From: Candidatus Elarobacter sp.
GTDB taxonomy: Bacteria > Vulcanimicrobiota > Vulcanimicrobiia > Vulcanimicrobiales > Vulcanimicrobiaceae
Assembly: GCA_030150085.1 (NCBI GenBank)
Contig: JASLGJ010000071.1
Span: 1 to 7,605, forward strand
Reading direction: 5' to 3'
Length of the DNA stretch: 7,605 bases
The position numbers and the translations under genes are program-made. Below are positions 6,466-7,605 of this stretch, piece by piece. The notes under the pieces are model-generated. The model was given only the letters and a program-made list of their open reading frames with translations, was not told the origin of the DNA and made no database searches. How positions within the stretch are numbered: the stretch's first letter is position 1; every line of letters begins with the position of its first letter.

Positions 6466-6470
6466 GGAGA
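6464..6470 (+). promoter_or_regulatory. floA ribosome-binding site overlapping the nfeD stop
   Basis: AAGGAGA overlaps the TAA stop of nfeD and ends 7 nt before the floA ATG. It is the clearest Shine-Dalgarno in the right half of the window and indicates coupled, strong translation of floA relative to its operon neighbours, which have weak sites. Confidence 0.85.
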
Positions 6471-6477
6471 GACGCGC

Positions 6478-7500
6478 ATGGCGGTGGGAGTCGGTCTGTT
6501 CGCCGCGGTGATCACGCTCGCGATCATCGTCGTCATCATCCTGTTCCTGTACTATTTTCCGCTGGGCTTGTGGATCCGCACGATCGCGGCCGGCGTGCCG
6601 CTCTCGATCGGCTCGCTGATCCGCATGCGGATCATCGGCGTGCCGGCGGGCGTGATCGTGTCCAACCTGGTGCGCGGGCGGAAGGCGGGCATTCCGCTCA
6701 CCGTCGACCAGCTCCAGTCGCACGTGCTGGCGGGCGGCAACATCGACAAGGTCACCCTGGCGATGATCGCCGCGCAGCGGGCCCAGATTCCGCTGGAGTG
6801 GCAGCGCGCGGCGGCGATCGACCTGGCCGGGCGCGACGTGCTCGAAGCGCTCCAGACCTCGGTCAACCCCAAGGTGATCGAGACCCCGATCTTCCAGGGC
6901 GTGGCCCAGAACGGCATCCAGCTCAACGTCAAGGCCCGCATCACGGTCCGCTCCAACCTCGACCGCTACGTCGGCGGCGCGGGCGAGCCGACCATCGTGG
7001 CCCGGGTCGGCGAGGGCGTGGTGAGCGCGGTCGGCGCGGCGGTCGACCACAAGGAAGTGCTGGAGTACCCCGACCGCATTTCCAAGGCCGTGCTCTCCAA
7101 GGGCCTGGACGCGGGGACGGCCTTCGAGATCGTCTCGATCGACATCGCCGACGTCGACGTCGGCAAGAACATCGGGGCCGATCTGCAGACCTCGCAGGCC
7201 GAGGCCGACCGGCGCATCGCGCAGGCCAAGGCCGCCGAGCGGCAGTACGCCGCGCTGGCCGCCGAGCAGGAGCAGAAGGCCGAGACCCAGGCCATGCGGG
7301 CCAAGGTCGTCGCGGCCGAGGCCCAGATCCCCGAGGCCATCGCCGAGGCCTTCCGGGCCGGCCACCTCGGCGTGATGGACTACTACAAGCTCAACAACGT
7401 CAAGGCCGACACCGAGATGCGGGGCGCGATCGGGCAGGGCATGGGCACCGACGGCGGGCCGCCGGTCGCCGCCGCCGGACCGCAGGCCACGCCGGTCTGA
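6478..7500 (+). CDS. floA: Flotillin-like protein FloA (YqfA family)
   Basis: FloA is an SPFH-like scaffold of bacterial membrane microdomains. This copy has 340 residues (B. subtilis FloA about 331). Residues 5-29 form one hydrophobic membrane anchor, followed by the family-specific [19 protein letters not shown] region (40-58). The central SPFH-like part contains [22 protein letters not shown] (88-109), the near-invariant [14 protein letters not shown] (136-149) and [21 protein letters not shown] Glu/Ala-rich coiled coil spans about 236-292, then [15 protein letters not shown] (301-315) and a flexible Gly/Pro/Ala tail. It is encoded 12 nt after nfeD. NfeD-flotillin pairing is a known conserved arrangement, and in Bacillus the yqeZ-yqfAB operon is sigmaW-controlled and linked to envelope stress. 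No sigmaW-like promoter is recognisable here. Confidence 0.96.
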   Translation: MAVGVGLFAAVITLAIIVVIILFLYYFPLGLWIRTIAAGVPLSIGSLIRMRIIGVPAGVIVSNLVRGRKAGIPLTVDQLQSHVLAGGNIDKVTLAMIAAQRAQIPLEWQRAAAIDLAGRDVLEALQTSVNPKVIETPIFQGVAQNGIQLNVKARITVRSNLDRYVGGAGEPTIVARVGEGVVSAVGAAVDHKEVLEYPDRISKAVLSKGLDAGTAFEIVSIDIADVDVGKNIGADLQTSQAEADRRIAQAKAAERQYAALAAEQEQKAETQAMRAKVVAAEAQIPEAIAEAFRAGHLGVMDYYKLNNVKADTEMRGAIGQGMGTDGGPPVAAAGPQATPV

Positions 7501-7605
7501 TGGACCACGTCGGGCCCTGGCTGTTCGTCGCGGTGCTCCTGATCGGGTCGGTCGCGCGGCTGGCGCGCGGCGCGCGCCGGGCGGCCGAGCGCGGCGTTCC
7601 TCCGG
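7500..7605 (+). CDS. Small membrane-anchored protein of unknown function (3' partial)
   Basis: An ATG at 7500-7502 overlaps the floA TGA by one base (TGATG) and opens a frame that stays open for 35 codons to the window edge. The visible part has a hydrophobic segment at residues 6-19 (PWLFVAVLLIGSVA), then an Arg/Ala-rich stretch with six arginines (20-31). This suggests an N-terminal membrane anchor with a positively charged cytoplasmic side. The overlap indicates translational coupling with floA. In Bacillus the gene after floA is the small yqfB, but I cannot establish homology from 35 residues. The family is not recognised. Confidence 0.6.
   Translation, partial: MDHVGPWLFVAVLLIGSVARLARGARRAAERGVPP

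Noticed and set aside
5053..7365. 770-codon open frame on the minus strand opposite yqeY end, nfeD and floA
   Set aside because: It is antisense to three genes with clear family motifs, and its product is a low-complexity Arg/Gly/Asp/His-rich sequence typical of GC-rich shadow frames.
1..7605. CRISPR arrays, insertion sequences, tRNA or rRNA genes, defence genes
   Set aside because: No regularly spaced repeats, transposase motifs, tRNA-like folds or nuclease/methylase genes are visible; coding density is near complete and no gap exceeds about 105 nt.

Overview
This is a high-GC window (roughly 70% by eye) of densely packed bacterial genes, all on the + strand, with strong G/C preference at third codon positions. 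I see no mobile element, CRISPR array, tRNA or rRNA. The gene set does not fix the phylum. The order rpsU-yqeY-nfeD-floA is known from Firmicutes (Bacillus rpsU-yqeY-yqeZ-yqfA). Copper-amine-oxidase-N-type stalk proteins occur in Firmicutes and in several little-cultured high-GC lineages. A high-GC Firmicute-like lineage, Eremiobacterota (WPS-2) or Armatimonadota would all fit, and I cannot choose from this sequence alone.

Left part (1-3403): the 3' part of a cell-surface protein (copper amine oxidase N-like domain, two small beta repeats, two Ig-like domains) is followed after 10 nt by a DppA-like peptide-binding lipoprotein. That lipoprotein appears to start at an ATC codon. One nucleotide after its stop comes a HinT-type histidine triad hydrolase. 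The three genes look co-transcribed, although only the first two share an envelope location.

Middle (3404-3726): a well-formed sigma70-type promoter with an extended -10, a perfect 17-nt palindrome at the expected transcript start, the small gene rpsU (ribosomal protein S21), and a strong intrinsic terminator. This is a self-contained transcription unit.

Right part (3748-7605): a PHYHD1-like Fe(II)/2-oxoglutarate dioxygenase sits between rpsU and yqeY, a junction that is usually direct in other bacteria. Then come yqeY (GatB/YqeY domain), a long NfeD membrane protein with a ClpP-like domain, the flotillin-like floA, and the first 35 codons of a small membrane-anchored protein that overlaps the floA stop by one base. 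NfeD and FloA are known partners in membrane microdomains, and here a strong Shine-Dalgarno embedded in the nfeD stop couples them.

Nothing here amounts to a clear new multi-gene system. The observations most worth a second look are the apparent ATC start, the dioxygenase inserted in the rpsU-yqeY block, and the palindrome at the rpsU transcription start.
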